A stretch of DNA of 64,000 bases from Methylobacterium aerolatum (GTDB lineage Bacteria > Pseudomonadota > Alphaproteobacteria > Rhizobiales > Beijerinckiaceae): contig NZ_BPQE01000020.1 in the NCBI RefSeq assembly GCF_022179085.1, forward strand, positions 124,001 to 188,000, given 5' to 3'. Positions within the stretch are counted from its first letter, which is position 1; every line of letters begins with the position of its first letter. The notes under the pieces were generated by a model. It ran no database searches, was not told where the DNA came from, and worked only from the letters and a program-made list of their open reading frames with translations. The position numbers and the translations under genes were made by a program. Below are positions 17,197 to 25,324 of this stretch, piece by piece.

Positions 17197-17888
17197 TTCG
17201 CCTCGCCCCAGGCCCCCCGGACGGGATAGCCGTCGCCGTCCAGCAGGCTCACCGTCTCGTAGAGCGGCAGGCCGACCACGGCGCTGTAGGAGCCCACGAG
17301 CTTCACCACGAAGGAGCCGGCGATGCCCTGGATGGCGTAGCCCCCCGCCTTGCCGCGCCACTCGCCGGAATCGAGGTAGCGCTGGATGTCCCGGCTCGAC
17401 AGGCGCTTGAAGCGCAGCCGCGTCTCGACCACGCGCTCCCGGCGCCCTTTGGGCGAGAGCAGGCAGACCGCGGTGTAGACCCGGTGCGGGCGCCCGGAGA
17501 GGAGCCGCAAGCAATCGGCGGCCTCGTCGGGCAACTCGGCCTTCGGCAGCACTCGCCGCCCCACGGCCACCACCGTGTCGGCGGCGAGCAGCCAGGTCGG
17601 CGTGGTGTCGCCCCCGCGCAGCGCGGCCTCGGCGGCGGCGAGCTTCGCCCGCGCGAGACGGCGGGCGAGGTCGCGCGGCGGCTCAGACTTGCGCGGCGTC
17701 TCGTCGATGTCGGCAGGCAGGAGCGCGTCGGGCTCGATCCCGACCTGTTGCAGCAGGGCGAGGCGCCGGGGCGAGGCCGAGGCGAGCACGAGGCGGGTCG
17801 CGGGCTGGCCCGAGCCAGCGTCCTTGCGAGCATCCCTGCCGGCCTCCGTGCCGGAACCCTGGCTGGCGAGATCGGAAGAGGCGTCCAT
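17193..17888 (-). CDS. maf: Maf-family nucleoside triphosphate pyrophosphatase
   Basis: Maf/YhdE-type proteins hydrolyse dTTP/UTP or modified NTPs to monophosphates and are treated as house-cleaning enzymes linked to septum formation. The conserved start of the Maf fold, [18 protein letters not shown], is at about residue 32, followed by the [12 protein letters not shown] loop, the [10 protein letters not shown] motif and [15 protein letters not shown]. The ATG at 17888 gives 231 residues with a 30-residue Ser/Gly/Asp-rich N-terminal extension; a later start is possible. It is coupled to yacG downstream. Confidence 0.93.
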   Translation of the reverse strand: MDASSDLASQGSGTEAGRDARKDAGSGQPATRLVLASASPRRLALLQQVGIEPDALLPADIDETPRKSEPPRDLARRLARAKLAAAEAALRGGDTTPTWLLAADTVVAVGRRVLPKAELPDEAADCLRLLSGRPHRVYTAVCLLSPKGRRERVVETRLRFKRLSSRDIQRYLDSGEWRGKAGGYAIQGIAGSFVVKLVGSYSAVVGLPLYETVSLLDGDGYPVRGAWGEAK

Positions 17889-18119
17889 GGTGCTCCGGTG
17901 CGGGCCGGTGGCGGCCGCCGCGCGGCTGGCGGACGGTTGCCCGCCGCTTGATAGGGGATGGGCGTCGTCTTGTGAACACCGCTGCGGCGGGGCGGCCCGG
18001 GGCGGGCCGGCGCGGCTTACGGGAGTCGTCCGTCGCCGTCGTTCCGCCTCCTTCCAAATCGTTAACCGTGCGTTAACCATGCTGACGGAATTTCGTATCG
18101 TCCAACTGGGCTATCTCCG

Positions 18120-18329
18120 ATGCCGAATACTGACCCTTGCAACCCCAGGCCGCATCTTCTTAGCCAGAACAGCTTAGTGGATGTGCTGAAAGAGCTGAAG
18201 CCCGCCGCCAATTCGACCCACGACATGTGGCGGCTGCTCACCGAACGGTTCGTGGTCGATCTCGATGCCGTCGCGAAGGTGCTGCCCGCCGAGGAACCCG
18301 AGACGGTGTGGCTCTCCGCCCGCGCCTGA
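18120..18329 (+). CDS. small hypothetical protein
   Basis: This 69-residue product carries a plausible amphipathic core (SLVDVLKELKPAANSTHDM, RFVVDLDAVAKVLPAEEP). No signal peptide, membrane segment or recognised motif is present, and the upstream sequence lacks a good ribosome-binding site. Codon use is like that of neighbouring genes. It could be a genuine small regulator or adaptor, but the call rests only on composition. Confidence 0.45.
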   Translation: MPNTDPCNPRPHLLSQNSLVDVLKELKPAANSTHDMWRLLTERFVVDLDAVAKVLPAEEPETVWLSARA

Positions 18330-18466
18330 TCGCGGCCGGACTTCATCGCGGCCGGACTTCGCGTCCCGCTGCGCCGTGACGCGCACCGCCGAGACGGAAG
18401 CGCATTTCTCCCGCGCTGAATCTTGAATACACTCCGCGCAGGGCCGGGTTCAGGCCGCAAGGGGGG

Positions 18467-21424
18467 ATGGGCGTGGCGGCAGGCACGGCGAAGACAGCCG
18501 AGAGCGCCCGCGCGGCGGCGCGGAACGATGCGGGCCTCGCCCGGAAGCTCGCCGAACGCCTCCAGGGTGAAGCGAGGTTCGATGCCTTCACCCGCGGCCG
18601 CTACGCCACCGACGCCTCGATCTACCAGATCATGCCCGCCGGGGTGGTGCTTCCGCGCTCGGCCGAGGACATCGCCGCGACCCTGACGGTCGCCGCCGAC
18701 CACGGCGTCCCGGTGGTGATGCGCGGTGGCGGCACCTCGCAGAACGGCCAGCCGATCGGCGCCGGCCTCGTCGTGGACTGCTCCCGCCACTTCAACCGCG
18801 TGCTCGACTACGATGCGCAGGCCGGCACGGTGACGGTCGAGCCCGGCCTCGTGCTGGAGCGGCTGAACAGCCGGATCAAGGCCGATGGCTGGTTCTTCCC
18901 CGTCGAGCCCTCGACGGCGACCCGCTGCACCATCGGCGGGATGGCCGGCAACAATTCCTGCGGCGCCCGCTCGCTCCGCTACGGCACGATGCGGGACAAC
19001 GTGCTGGCGATTCACGCCCTGCTGCACGACGGCGAGCCCTTCGGATTCTCGCTCTCCGGCAACGACGTCACGGGCGTGACGGGCTCGGCGCGGGCGGAGG
19101 ATCTCGCGGCGCGGATGATCCGCCTCGCCCACGGTCACCGGGACGAGATCGAGGCGCGCTACCCGAAGGTGCAGCGCCGGGTCGGCGGATACAACCTCGA
19201 CGCGCTGGTGGCCGACCGGCCGAACCTCGCCCACCTGCTGGTCGGCTCCGAGGGCACGCTTGCCGCGACCACGGCGGTGACGCTGAAACTCTCGCGCCTG
19301 CCCGCCCACCGGGTGATGGGCGTGTGCCACTTCCCCTCCTTCCGCGCCGCGATGGAGACGACCCGGCACATCGTCGCCCTCGATCCGGTGGCGGTGGAAC
19401 TCGTGGACAACAACGTGCTGGTGCTGGGCGCCGACATCCCCCTGTTCCGCACGACGCTCGCCGACATCACCCGCGGCGCGCCGAACTGCCTGCTGCTCAC
19501 CGAGTTCGCGGGGGACGACCTCGCCGCCCTGAAGCGCGACCTCAAGCGCCTCGACGCCTGCATGGCCGACCACGGCTTCCCCGACGCCGTGGTGGAGGTG
19601 GTGGAGCCCGCCCGGCAGAAGTCGGTGTGGGAGGTGCGGGAAGCCTGCCTCAACATCATGATGTCGATGAAGGGCGACGCGAAGCCGGTCTCGTTCATCG
19701 AGGATTGCGCCGTCCCCCTCGAGCATCTGGCCGACTACACCGACGCGGTGACGGAGGTCTTCTCCAAGCATGGCACCCGGGGCACGTGGTACGCCCACGC
19801 CTCGGTGGGGTGCCTGCATGTCCGCCCGATCCTCGACATGAAGCAGGGGGGCGACGTCGCCAAGATGCGCGCCATCGCCGAGGAAACCTCGGACCTCGTG
19901 CGCCGCTACAAGGGCTCCTATTCCGGCGAGCACGGCGACGGCATCTCGCGTTCGGAATTCGTGGAGCCGCTGTTCGGCGCCACCCTGACCCGCGCCTTCG
20001 AGACGGTGAAGGACGGGTTCGACCCGGAGAACCGCCTCAACCCCGGCAAGATCGTCCGCCCCCTGCGGATGGACGACCGCAGCCTGTTCCGCTTCAAGCC
20101 GGATTATGCCGTGACGGCGCCCGCTCAGACCGCCCTCGACTGGTCCGAGTGGGGCGGCTTCGGCGCGGCCGTGGAGATGTGCAACAACAACGGCACCTGC
20201 CGGAAACTCGCGGGCGGAGCGATGTGCCCCTCCTACCGGGTGACGGGCGAGGAGCAGCACCTCACGCGCGGCCGGGCGAACTCCCTGCGGCTCGCCATCT
20301 CCGGCCAGCTCGGCGCCGAGGCGCTGACCAGCCCGGAGATGAAGCGGACGATGGATCTCTGCGTGTCGTGCAAGGCCTGTCGCCGGGAATGCCCGACGGG
20401 CGTCGACATGGCCAAGATGAAGGTGGAGTTCCTGCACCATTACCATGCCCGCCACGGCCTGCCGCTGAAGGACCGGCTGATCGGGTCGATGCCGCACTAT
20501 GCGGCAGTGGCGGCGCGCCTCGGTCCCCTCCTCAACCTGCGCGACAAGTTTCCCGTCCTGGCGGCGGCCTCGGAGCGGATCGCGGGCCTGTCCGCGCGCC
20601 GCAGCCTGCCCCGCTGGCGGCGTCCCTGGGCCGAGATCGGTGAGCCGGCCCACCCCTCCGACGTGACCGGCGATTTCCGCGACATCGTTCTGTTCGGCGA
20701 CACCTTCAACCGCGCCTTCGAGCGCGAGAACCTGGAGGCGGCCGAGCGCGTGCTGGCTGCCGCGGGCTACCGGCTGCACCGGGTCTTCCCCGCGAAGGGC
20801 CGGCGGCCCCTGTGCTGCGGCCGGACGTGGCTGGCCTCGGGCCAGACCGACCGGGCGCGGGCCGAGGCGCGGCGGACCCTCGACGCGCTCCTGCCCTATG
20901 CCAGGGCGGGCGCGCGGATCGTCGGCCTGGAGCCCTCCTGCCTGTTGACCTTCCGCGACGAGTTCCTGGCGCTGCTTCCGGGCGAGGAGGCCGCGACCCT
21001 GGCGAAGCAGGCGGTGTTGATCGAGGAGTTGCTCGCCACCGACCTCGCCGCCGGGCGCATCGCCCTGCCGCTCTCCCACCAGGGAGGCCGCCGCGCCCAT
21101 CTCCATGGGCACTGTCACCAGAAATCCTTCGGCGCGATGGGCGCCGTGGAGACCGTCCTGCGGGCCGTGCCGGGGCTCGACGTCCGGGTCATCGAGTCGA
21201 GCTGCTGCGGCATGGCGGGGGCCTTCGGCTACGGGGCCGAGACGGTCGATGTCTCTCTGGCCATGGCCGAATTGTCACTGTTCCCCGCCCTGCGCGAGGC
21301 CGGGTCCGACGACCTTGTGGTGGCCGATGGGACGAGTTGCCGGCACCAGATCCACGACGGTCTCGGGCGCGAGGCCGTGCATGTGGTGAGGGTCCTCGAC
21401 GGAGCCTTGACGCCTCGACACTGA
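18467..21424 (+). CDS. fused FAD-binding/Fe-S dehydrogenase (D-2-hydroxy acid oxidising, YdiJ/D2HGDH-like)
   Basis: The 985-residue protein combines two halves usually separate in glycolate oxidase (GlcD-like and GlcF-like). Residues about 55-235 form a FAD-binding type 4 domain (VVMRGGGTSQNGQPIG, IGGMAGNNSCGARSLRYG), followed by the FAD-oxidase C domain. From about residue 620 come ferredoxin-type cysteines, including CVSCKACRRECPTG, and then CCG domains (RPLCCGRTWLASG, LEPSCLLTFRDEF, LHGHCHQKSFG, ESSCCGMAGAFGYG). This layout matches YdiJ-type D-2-hydroxyglutarate dehydrogenases and related D-2-hydroxy acid dehydrogenases. The true substrate is unknown; the adjacent regulator and TRAP transporter suggest an imported hydroxy acid. 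Confidence 0.88.
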   Translation: MGVAAGTAKTAESARAAARNDAGLARKLAERLQGEARFDAFTRGRYATDASIYQIMPAGVVLPRSAEDIAATLTVAADHGVPVVMRGGGTSQNGQPIGAGLVVDCSRHFNRVLDYDAQAGTVTVEPGLVLERLNSRIKADGWFFPVEPSTATRCTIGGMAGNNSCGARSLRYGTMRDNVLAIHALLHDGEPFGFSLSGNDVTGVTGSARAEDLAARMIRLAHGHRDEIEARYPKVQRRVGGYNLDALVADRPNLAHLLVGSEGTLAATTAVTLKLSRLPAHRVMGVCHFPSFRAAMETTRHIVALDPVAVELVDNNVLVLGADIPLFRTTLADITRGAPNCLLLTEFAGDDLAALKRDLKRLDACMADHGFPDAVVEVVEPARQKSVWEVREACLNIMMSMKGDAKPVSFIEDCAVPLEHLADYTDAVTEVFSKHGTRGTWYAHASVGCLHVRPILDMKQGGDVAKMRAIAEETSDLVRRYKGSYSGEHGDGISRSEFVEPLFGATLTRAFETVKDGFDPENRLNPGKIVRPLRMDDRSLFRFKPDYAVTAPAQTALDWSEWGGFGAAVEMCNNNGTCRKLAGGAMCPSYRVTGEEQHLTRGRANSLRLAISGQLGAEALTSPEMKRTMDLCVSCKACRRECPTGVDMAKMKVEFLHHYHARHGLPLKDRLIGSMPHYAAVAARLGPLLNLRDKFPVLAAASERIAGLSARRSLPRWRRPWAEIGEPAHPSDVTGDFRDIVLFGDTFNRAFERENLEAAERVLAAAGYRLHRVFPAKGRRPLCCGRTWLASGQTDRARAEARRTLDALLPYARAGARIVGLEPSCLLTFRDEFLALLPGEEAATLAKQAVLIEELLATDLAAGRIALPLSHQGGRRAHLHGHCHQKSFGAMGAVETVLRAVPGLDVRVIESSCCGMAGAFGYGAETVDVSLAMAELSLFPALREAGSDDLVVADGTSCRHQIHDGLGREAVHVVRVLDGALTPRH

Positions 21425-21442
21425 AAAGGTGTCCCCTTACAC

Positions 21443-22171
21443 ATGGCGGCTTCTGTAGATGACGATCTGCGATCCGACGCGTGTGTGCGCATGAACAAGA
21501 TTGAGTCTGGCTTCGGCATCAACCGCCGGTACCTGCACGACGAGGTGGCCGACCGGATGCGCGCCTTGATCCAGTCCGGCGAGATGGAACCGAAGGAACG
21601 GATCAACGAGGGCGAGCTGACCGAGCGGTTCGGCATCTCGCGCACACCCCTGCGCGAGGCGATCAAGATCCTGGCGACGGAGGGCCTCCTGGAGCTCCTG
21701 CCGAACCGGGGCGCGCGGGTGGCGAGCATCAGCGAGTCCGAGCTGGAGGACGTGATCGAGGTGATCGCGGGCCTGGAGGCGACCGCAGGCGACCTCGCCT
21801 GCCGGACGGTCTCGGACGACGAGATCGACGGCATCCAGGCCGACCACGATGCGATGCTCGCGGCCTTCAAGGCGAACGACGAGGTGGGGTACTTCCGCCA
21901 TAACCGCCTGATCCACGAGGCGATCATGGCTGCGGCCCGCAACGCGACCCTGGCCGGCATCTACCAGAGCCTGTCCGGCCGGGTGCAGCGCTCGCGCTAC
22001 CGCGCCCACCAGACGCAGGAGCAGTGGCGGCGCGCCATGTCCGAGCACGAGGAGATGATCGTGCATCTGCGCGCGCGCAACGGCGCCGCCCTCGGTGCCC
22101 TGCTGCGCGAGCACATCCGCGGCAAGAAGGGGCCGATCGCGGCCAATTACGTCGATCACCGCGAGGCTTGA
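21443..22171 (+). CDS. GntR-family transcriptional regulator, FCD subfamily
   Basis: This DNA-binding regulator has 242 residues. The N-terminal winged helix-turn-helix (ELTERFGISRTPLREAIKIL followed by ATEGLLELLPNRG) is typical of GntR proteins, and the helical C-terminal part, with conserved polar positions (NRLIHEAIMAAA, SEHEEMIVHL), fits the FCD ligand-binding domain. FCD regulators usually sense carboxylic acids and control neighbouring uptake and catabolic genes. It begins 18 bases after the dehydrogenase stop and precedes the TRAP operon, so it is the likely regulator of both. An internal ATG at 21491 is an alternative start. Confidence 0.9.
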   Translation: MAASVDDDLRSDACVRMNKIESGFGINRRYLHDEVADRMRALIQSGEMEPKERINEGELTERFGISRTPLREAIKILATEGLLELLPNRGARVASISESELEDVIEVIAGLEATAGDLACRTVSDDEIDGIQADHDAMLAAFKANDEVGYFRHNRLIHEAIMAAARNATLAGIYQSLSGRVQRSRYRAHQTQEQWRRAMSEHEEMIVHLRARNGAALGALLREHIRGKKGPIAANYVDHREA

Positions 22172-22298
22172 CCGGCCGCTTTCCCTGCCGGTCCTCGCCG
22201 CCGCGACGATGCGGCGACGATCTTCGGGATTAACGTTGGCCCCTTGAACGTCACGCTGACGTAATGCTCCATCTCTCTGGATGCATTATGCAAAGCCG

Positions 22299-22313
22299 TT
22301 GACAAACTATACT
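22299..22313 (+). promoter_or_regulatory. possible promoter/operator element upstream of dctP1
   Basis: TTGACA (22299-22304) and TATACT (22308-22313) lie in an AT-rich island between the GntR gene and dctP1, about 90 bases before the start codon. They are too close together to be one promoter pair, so either could belong to the promoter or to a GntR operator. This is a weak call. Confidence 0.25.
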
Positions 22314-22403
22314 GGCTTGCCTTTGGTGACGGCCAGCGCGGTATCGATCGAATACCGCACCGCAAAACAAAAACGTTGCTATTGTGCGACGCGGGAGAAA
22401 ACG

Positions 22404-23426
22404 ATGACGCCGACGCGACGGAGCTTCGTCACCGCGGCCGTGGCCGCACCCGCGCTCCTGCGGTTCGGCCTGCGCCCGGCGCAGGCGGCCACCACGCTGA
22501 AGCTGTCGCATCAGTTCCCCGGCGGCACGATCGAGGAGGGCGACTTCCGCGACCGGATGTGCCGGATGTTCGCCAAGCAGGTGACGGAGAAGACCAAGGG
22601 CGCCCTCGACGTCCAGGTGTATCCCGGCTCGTCGCTGATGAAGACGAACGCCCAGTTCGGCGCCATGCGCAAGGGCGCCCTCGACCTGTCGCTCTACCCC
22701 GCCCCCTATGCGGGCGGCGAGGTGCCGGAGATGAACATCGGGCTCATGCCCGCCCTCGTGACCTCCTACGAGCAGGCGATCGCCTGGAAGAACGCTCCGG
22801 TGGGCCGCAAGCTCACCGAGATCCTGTCCGCCAAGGGCATCGTGCTCGTCTCCTGGGTGTGGCAGGCTGGCGGCGTCGCCAGCCGCGAGCGTCCGCTCGT
22901 CGGGCCCGCCGACGCCAAGGGCATGAAGGTCCGGGGCGGCTCCCGCGAGATGGACATGATGATGAAGGAGGCGGGTGCCGCCACCCTCTCGATCCCTTCG
23001 AACGAGTCCTACGCCGCCATGCAGACGGGCGCCTGCGACGCGGTGATCACCTCGTCCACCAGCCTGATCTCCTTCCGCCTGGAGGAGCTGTCGAAGGCCC
23101 TCACCTCCGGTCGCCAGCACTCGTACTGGTTCATGCTGGAGCCGATCATGATGTCGAAGATCGTCTTCGACGGCCTGCCCAAGGATCAGCAGGACATCAT
23201 CATGGCCACCGGCGCCGAGCTGGAGAGCTTCGGGCAGTCGGGCGCCAAGGCCGACGACACCCGCGTCGAGGAGCTGTTCGGCAAGGCCGGCGCCAAGGTC
23301 GATCAACTGGACGAGGCGACCCTCGGCAAGTGGCGCGACCTCGCCCGCGCCACCGCCTGGAAGGATTATTCCGGGAAGAACGCCTCCTGCGCCGAGCTTC
23401 TCAAGCTCGCCGAGCAGGTCGCCTGA
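22404..23426 (+). CDS. TRAP transporter substrate-binding protein, DctP family (copy 1)
   Basis: This periplasmic receptor of a tripartite ATP-independent transporter has 340 residues. The N-terminus (TRRSFVTAAVAAPALLRFG) looks like a Tat signal, with twin arginines followed by a hydrophobic stretch ending in AQA. The mature domain starts LKLSHQFPGG and contains the DctP-type segments GSSLMKTNAQFGAMRKGALD and MKVRGGSREMD; an arginine in the latter region usually binds the substrate carboxylate. A GGGAG site precedes the ATG at 22404. It has a close paralogue immediately downstream with identical length. Confidence 0.93.
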   Translation: MTPTRRSFVTAAVAAPALLRFGLRPAQAATTLKLSHQFPGGTIEEGDFRDRMCRMFAKQVTEKTKGALDVQVYPGSSLMKTNAQFGAMRKGALDLSLYPAPYAGGEVPEMNIGLMPALVTSYEQAIAWKNAPVGRKLTEILSAKGIVLVSWVWQAGGVASRERPLVGPADAKGMKVRGGSREMDMMMKEAGAATLSIPSNESYAAMQTGACDAVITSSTSLISFRLEELSKALTSGRQHSYWFMLEPIMMSKIVFDGLPKDQQDIIMATGAELESFGQSGAKADDTRVEELFGKAGAKVDQLDEATLGKWRDLARATAWKDYSGKNASCAELLKLAEQVA

Positions 23427-23538
23427 CGCCCGTCCCGCTGGGGTGATCCATGCCCCGGCCCGCCGCGATCCACCGGATCGCGCACCGTCTCGATCGTCCG
23501 GTCCGGACCGAAGCGCGGCTGAAAAGCCCGAACGCGTC

Positions 23539-23560
23539 CGCCCCGCAGGCGGGCGGGGCG
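23539..23560 (+). other. intercistronic stem-loop between the two dctP genes
   Basis: CGCCCCGC (23539-23546) pairs perfectly with GCGGGGCG (23553-23560) around a six-base loop. It lies 113 bases after dctP1 with no T-run, so it may stabilise the upstream transcript or attenuate downstream expression, as often seen after solute-binding protein genes. Confidence 0.45.
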
Positions 23561-23591
23561 CGGGCACACGGCCATTACCGGGGGGAAGCCA

Positions 23592-24614
23592 GTGCTCACA
23601 CGTCGTCACCTGCTGGGTGCGGCCACCGCCATGGGTGGCCTGATCGCCAGCCCGGCCGTCCTGCGCGCGCAGGCGCCCAGGATCCTGAAGCTGTCGCACC
23701 AGTTCCCCGGCGGGACCGCCGACGAGGGTGATGCGCGCGATCGCATCGCCCGCCGGTTCGCGGCGGATGTGGAGAAGCGCACGGGCGGCGGGCTGCAGGT
23801 GCAGGTCTACCCGACCTCCTCGCTGATGAAGACGCTGGCGCAGTTCAGCGCCGTGCGGAAGGGCGCCCTCGACATGAGCCTCGTGCCCCTGTCCTACGCG
23901 GGCGGAGAGGTGCCGGAGACGAACCTCGCGCTCATGCCCGCCCTGGTGACGAGCTACGACCAAGCCGCCAAGTGGCGGACCGCCAAGATCGGCGAGGACT
24001 TCTCTGCGATGCTCGCGGAGAAGGGTGTCATCATTCTCACCTGGATCTGGCAGTCGGGCGCCGTCGCCTCGAAGGTCAAGCCGATCCTCGTGCCCGACGA
24101 CGTGAAGGGCGTGAAGATCCGCGGCGGCGGCCGCGAGATGGACATGATGTTCCAGTCCGCGGGCGCCATCGTCTCCACCATGCCCTCCAGCGAGATGTAT
24201 ATCGGCATGCAGACGGGTGCCCTTGAGGCGGCGGTGAGTGCCTCCACCAGCCTGATCTCCTTTCGCCTCGACGAGATGACCAAGAACCTCACCGCCGGGC
24301 GCGGCCGGTCGTTCTGGTTCATCCTCGAGCCCCTGATCGTCTCGAAGATCGTCTTCGACGCGTTGCCGCCGGAGCAGCAGAAGGCCCTGCGCGACGCCGG
24401 GCAGGCCATGGAGGCCTTTTCCTTCGCCGCCGCCAAGGCCGACGACGAGGAACTCGTGAAGGTCTACGGCGCCCGGGGCGCGCAGGTCCACGACCTCACC
24501 GACGCGCATCTCGACAAGTGGCGCGACCTCGCGCGGGCGACGGCCTGGAAGGACTTCGCCGGCAAGAACGCGCGGTGCGCCGAATTCCTCAAGCTGGCGG
24601 AGCAGGTCTCGTGA
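23592..24614 (+). CDS. TRAP transporter substrate-binding protein, DctP family (copy 2)
   Basis: The 340-residue product begins at the GTG at 23592 with a signal peptide (LTRRHLLGAATAMGGLIASP, again with twin arginines). The mature part LKLSHQFPGGTADEGDARDR and the C-terminus KWRDLARATAWKDFAGKNAR are nearly the same as in copy 1, so the pair arose by tandem duplication. Differences are concentrated in the middle, for example KVKPILVPDDVKGVKI against ERPLVGPADAKGMKV. Its stop overlaps the dctQ start by four bases, so this copy is the one physically coupled to the membrane subunits. Confidence 0.93.
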   Translation: MLTRRHLLGAATAMGGLIASPAVLRAQAPRILKLSHQFPGGTADEGDARDRIARRFAADVEKRTGGGLQVQVYPTSSLMKTLAQFSAVRKGALDMSLVPLSYAGGEVPETNLALMPALVTSYDQAAKWRTAKIGEDFSAMLAEKGVIILTWIWQSGAVASKVKPILVPDDVKGVKIRGGGREMDMMFQSAGAIVSTMPSSEMYIGMQTGALEAAVSASTSLISFRLDEMTKNLTAGRGRSFWFILEPLIVSKIVFDALPPEQQKALRDAGQAMEAFSFAAAKADDEELVKVYGARGAQVHDLTDAHLDKWRDLARATAWKDFAGKNARCAEFLKLAEQVS

Positions 24615-25324
24615 GCCACGGTTTCGACGCGGCCACCGCCGCATCCGAGGTCCATGCGGCTCCCGAGCCCCGGGTGCCGGGGGCGCTCGGCGTGCTGGAC
24701 CGGGCCTCGAAGGCGGTCAACCGGCTGATCATGGGGCTCGGCGGGCTGGCCCTGTTCGGGGCCTGCCTCGTCCTCAGCTACAGCGTCGTCATCCGCTACG
24801 TCTTGCACGAGCCCACCGAGTGGCAGGACGAGATGGCGGTGTTCCTGATCGTCGGCGCCACCTTCGGCTCGGCGGCGGCGGTGCAGGCACGGCGGGGCCA
24901 CGTCGCCATCGAGGCCCTGACCGGCCTCTTGCCTCCCTCGGTCAACCGCGTCCGCCTCGTGCTGGTGGATTGCGTCAGCCTCGCCTTCTGCCTGTTCTTC
25001 ACGTGGAAAAGCTGGTCCCTCGACCACGAGGCCTGGGTCGACGGGCAGGTCTCGCAATCCACCTGGGGGCCGCCCCTGTGGATTCCCTACACCCTGATGT
25101 CGGTGGGCATGAGCCTGCTGTGCCTGCAGATCGCCCTGCAGATCGCCGAGGCGATCCGCCTCGGCCCGAGCGGCGCCGGCTGGGCCCGGCCGAAGATCGG
25201 CCTCGGGGCCGACATCAACCGCGACCTCAAGGGACGCCCGGACGTGACCCCCGCCGGACCGGATCCGATGGGAACCACCGTCCGCACCGGCGGCCGGAGC
25301 ACCAACACGGGAGTGAAGCGGTGA
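24611..25324 (+). CDS. TRAP transporter small permease subunit, DctQ family
   Basis: DctQ is the small four-helix membrane subunit that bridges receptor and channel. From the GTG at 24611 it has 237 residues, with hydrophobic segments at GGLALFGACLVLSYSVVIRY, the conserved WQDEMAVFLIVGATFGSAAA region and VLVDCVSLAFCLFFTWKSW. The hydrophilic C-terminal tail (about 60 residues, GRPDVTPAGPDP onward) is longer than usual. The gene overlaps both neighbours by four bases (GTGA), so dctP2, dctQ and dctM are translationally coupled. Confidence 0.92.
   Translation: MSHGFDAATAASEVHAAPEPRVPGALGVLDRASKAVNRLIMGLGGLALFGACLVLSYSVVIRYVLHEPTEWQDEMAVFLIVGATFGSAAAVQARRGHVAIEALTGLLPPSVNRVRLVLVDCVSLAFCLFFTWKSWSLDHEAWVDGQVSQSTWGPPLWIPYTLMSVGMSLLCLQIALQIAEAIRLGPSGAGWARPKIGLGADINRDLKGRPDVTPAGPDPMGTTVRTGGRSTNTGVKR

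Noticed and set aside
18062-21118. Minus-strand open frame of about 1000 codons opposite the fused dehydrogenase
   Set aside because: It is a shadow of the plus-strand gene in GC-rich DNA. Its translation is rich in His, Arg and Gly with no recognisable domain, while the plus strand shows clear FAD and Fe-S motifs.
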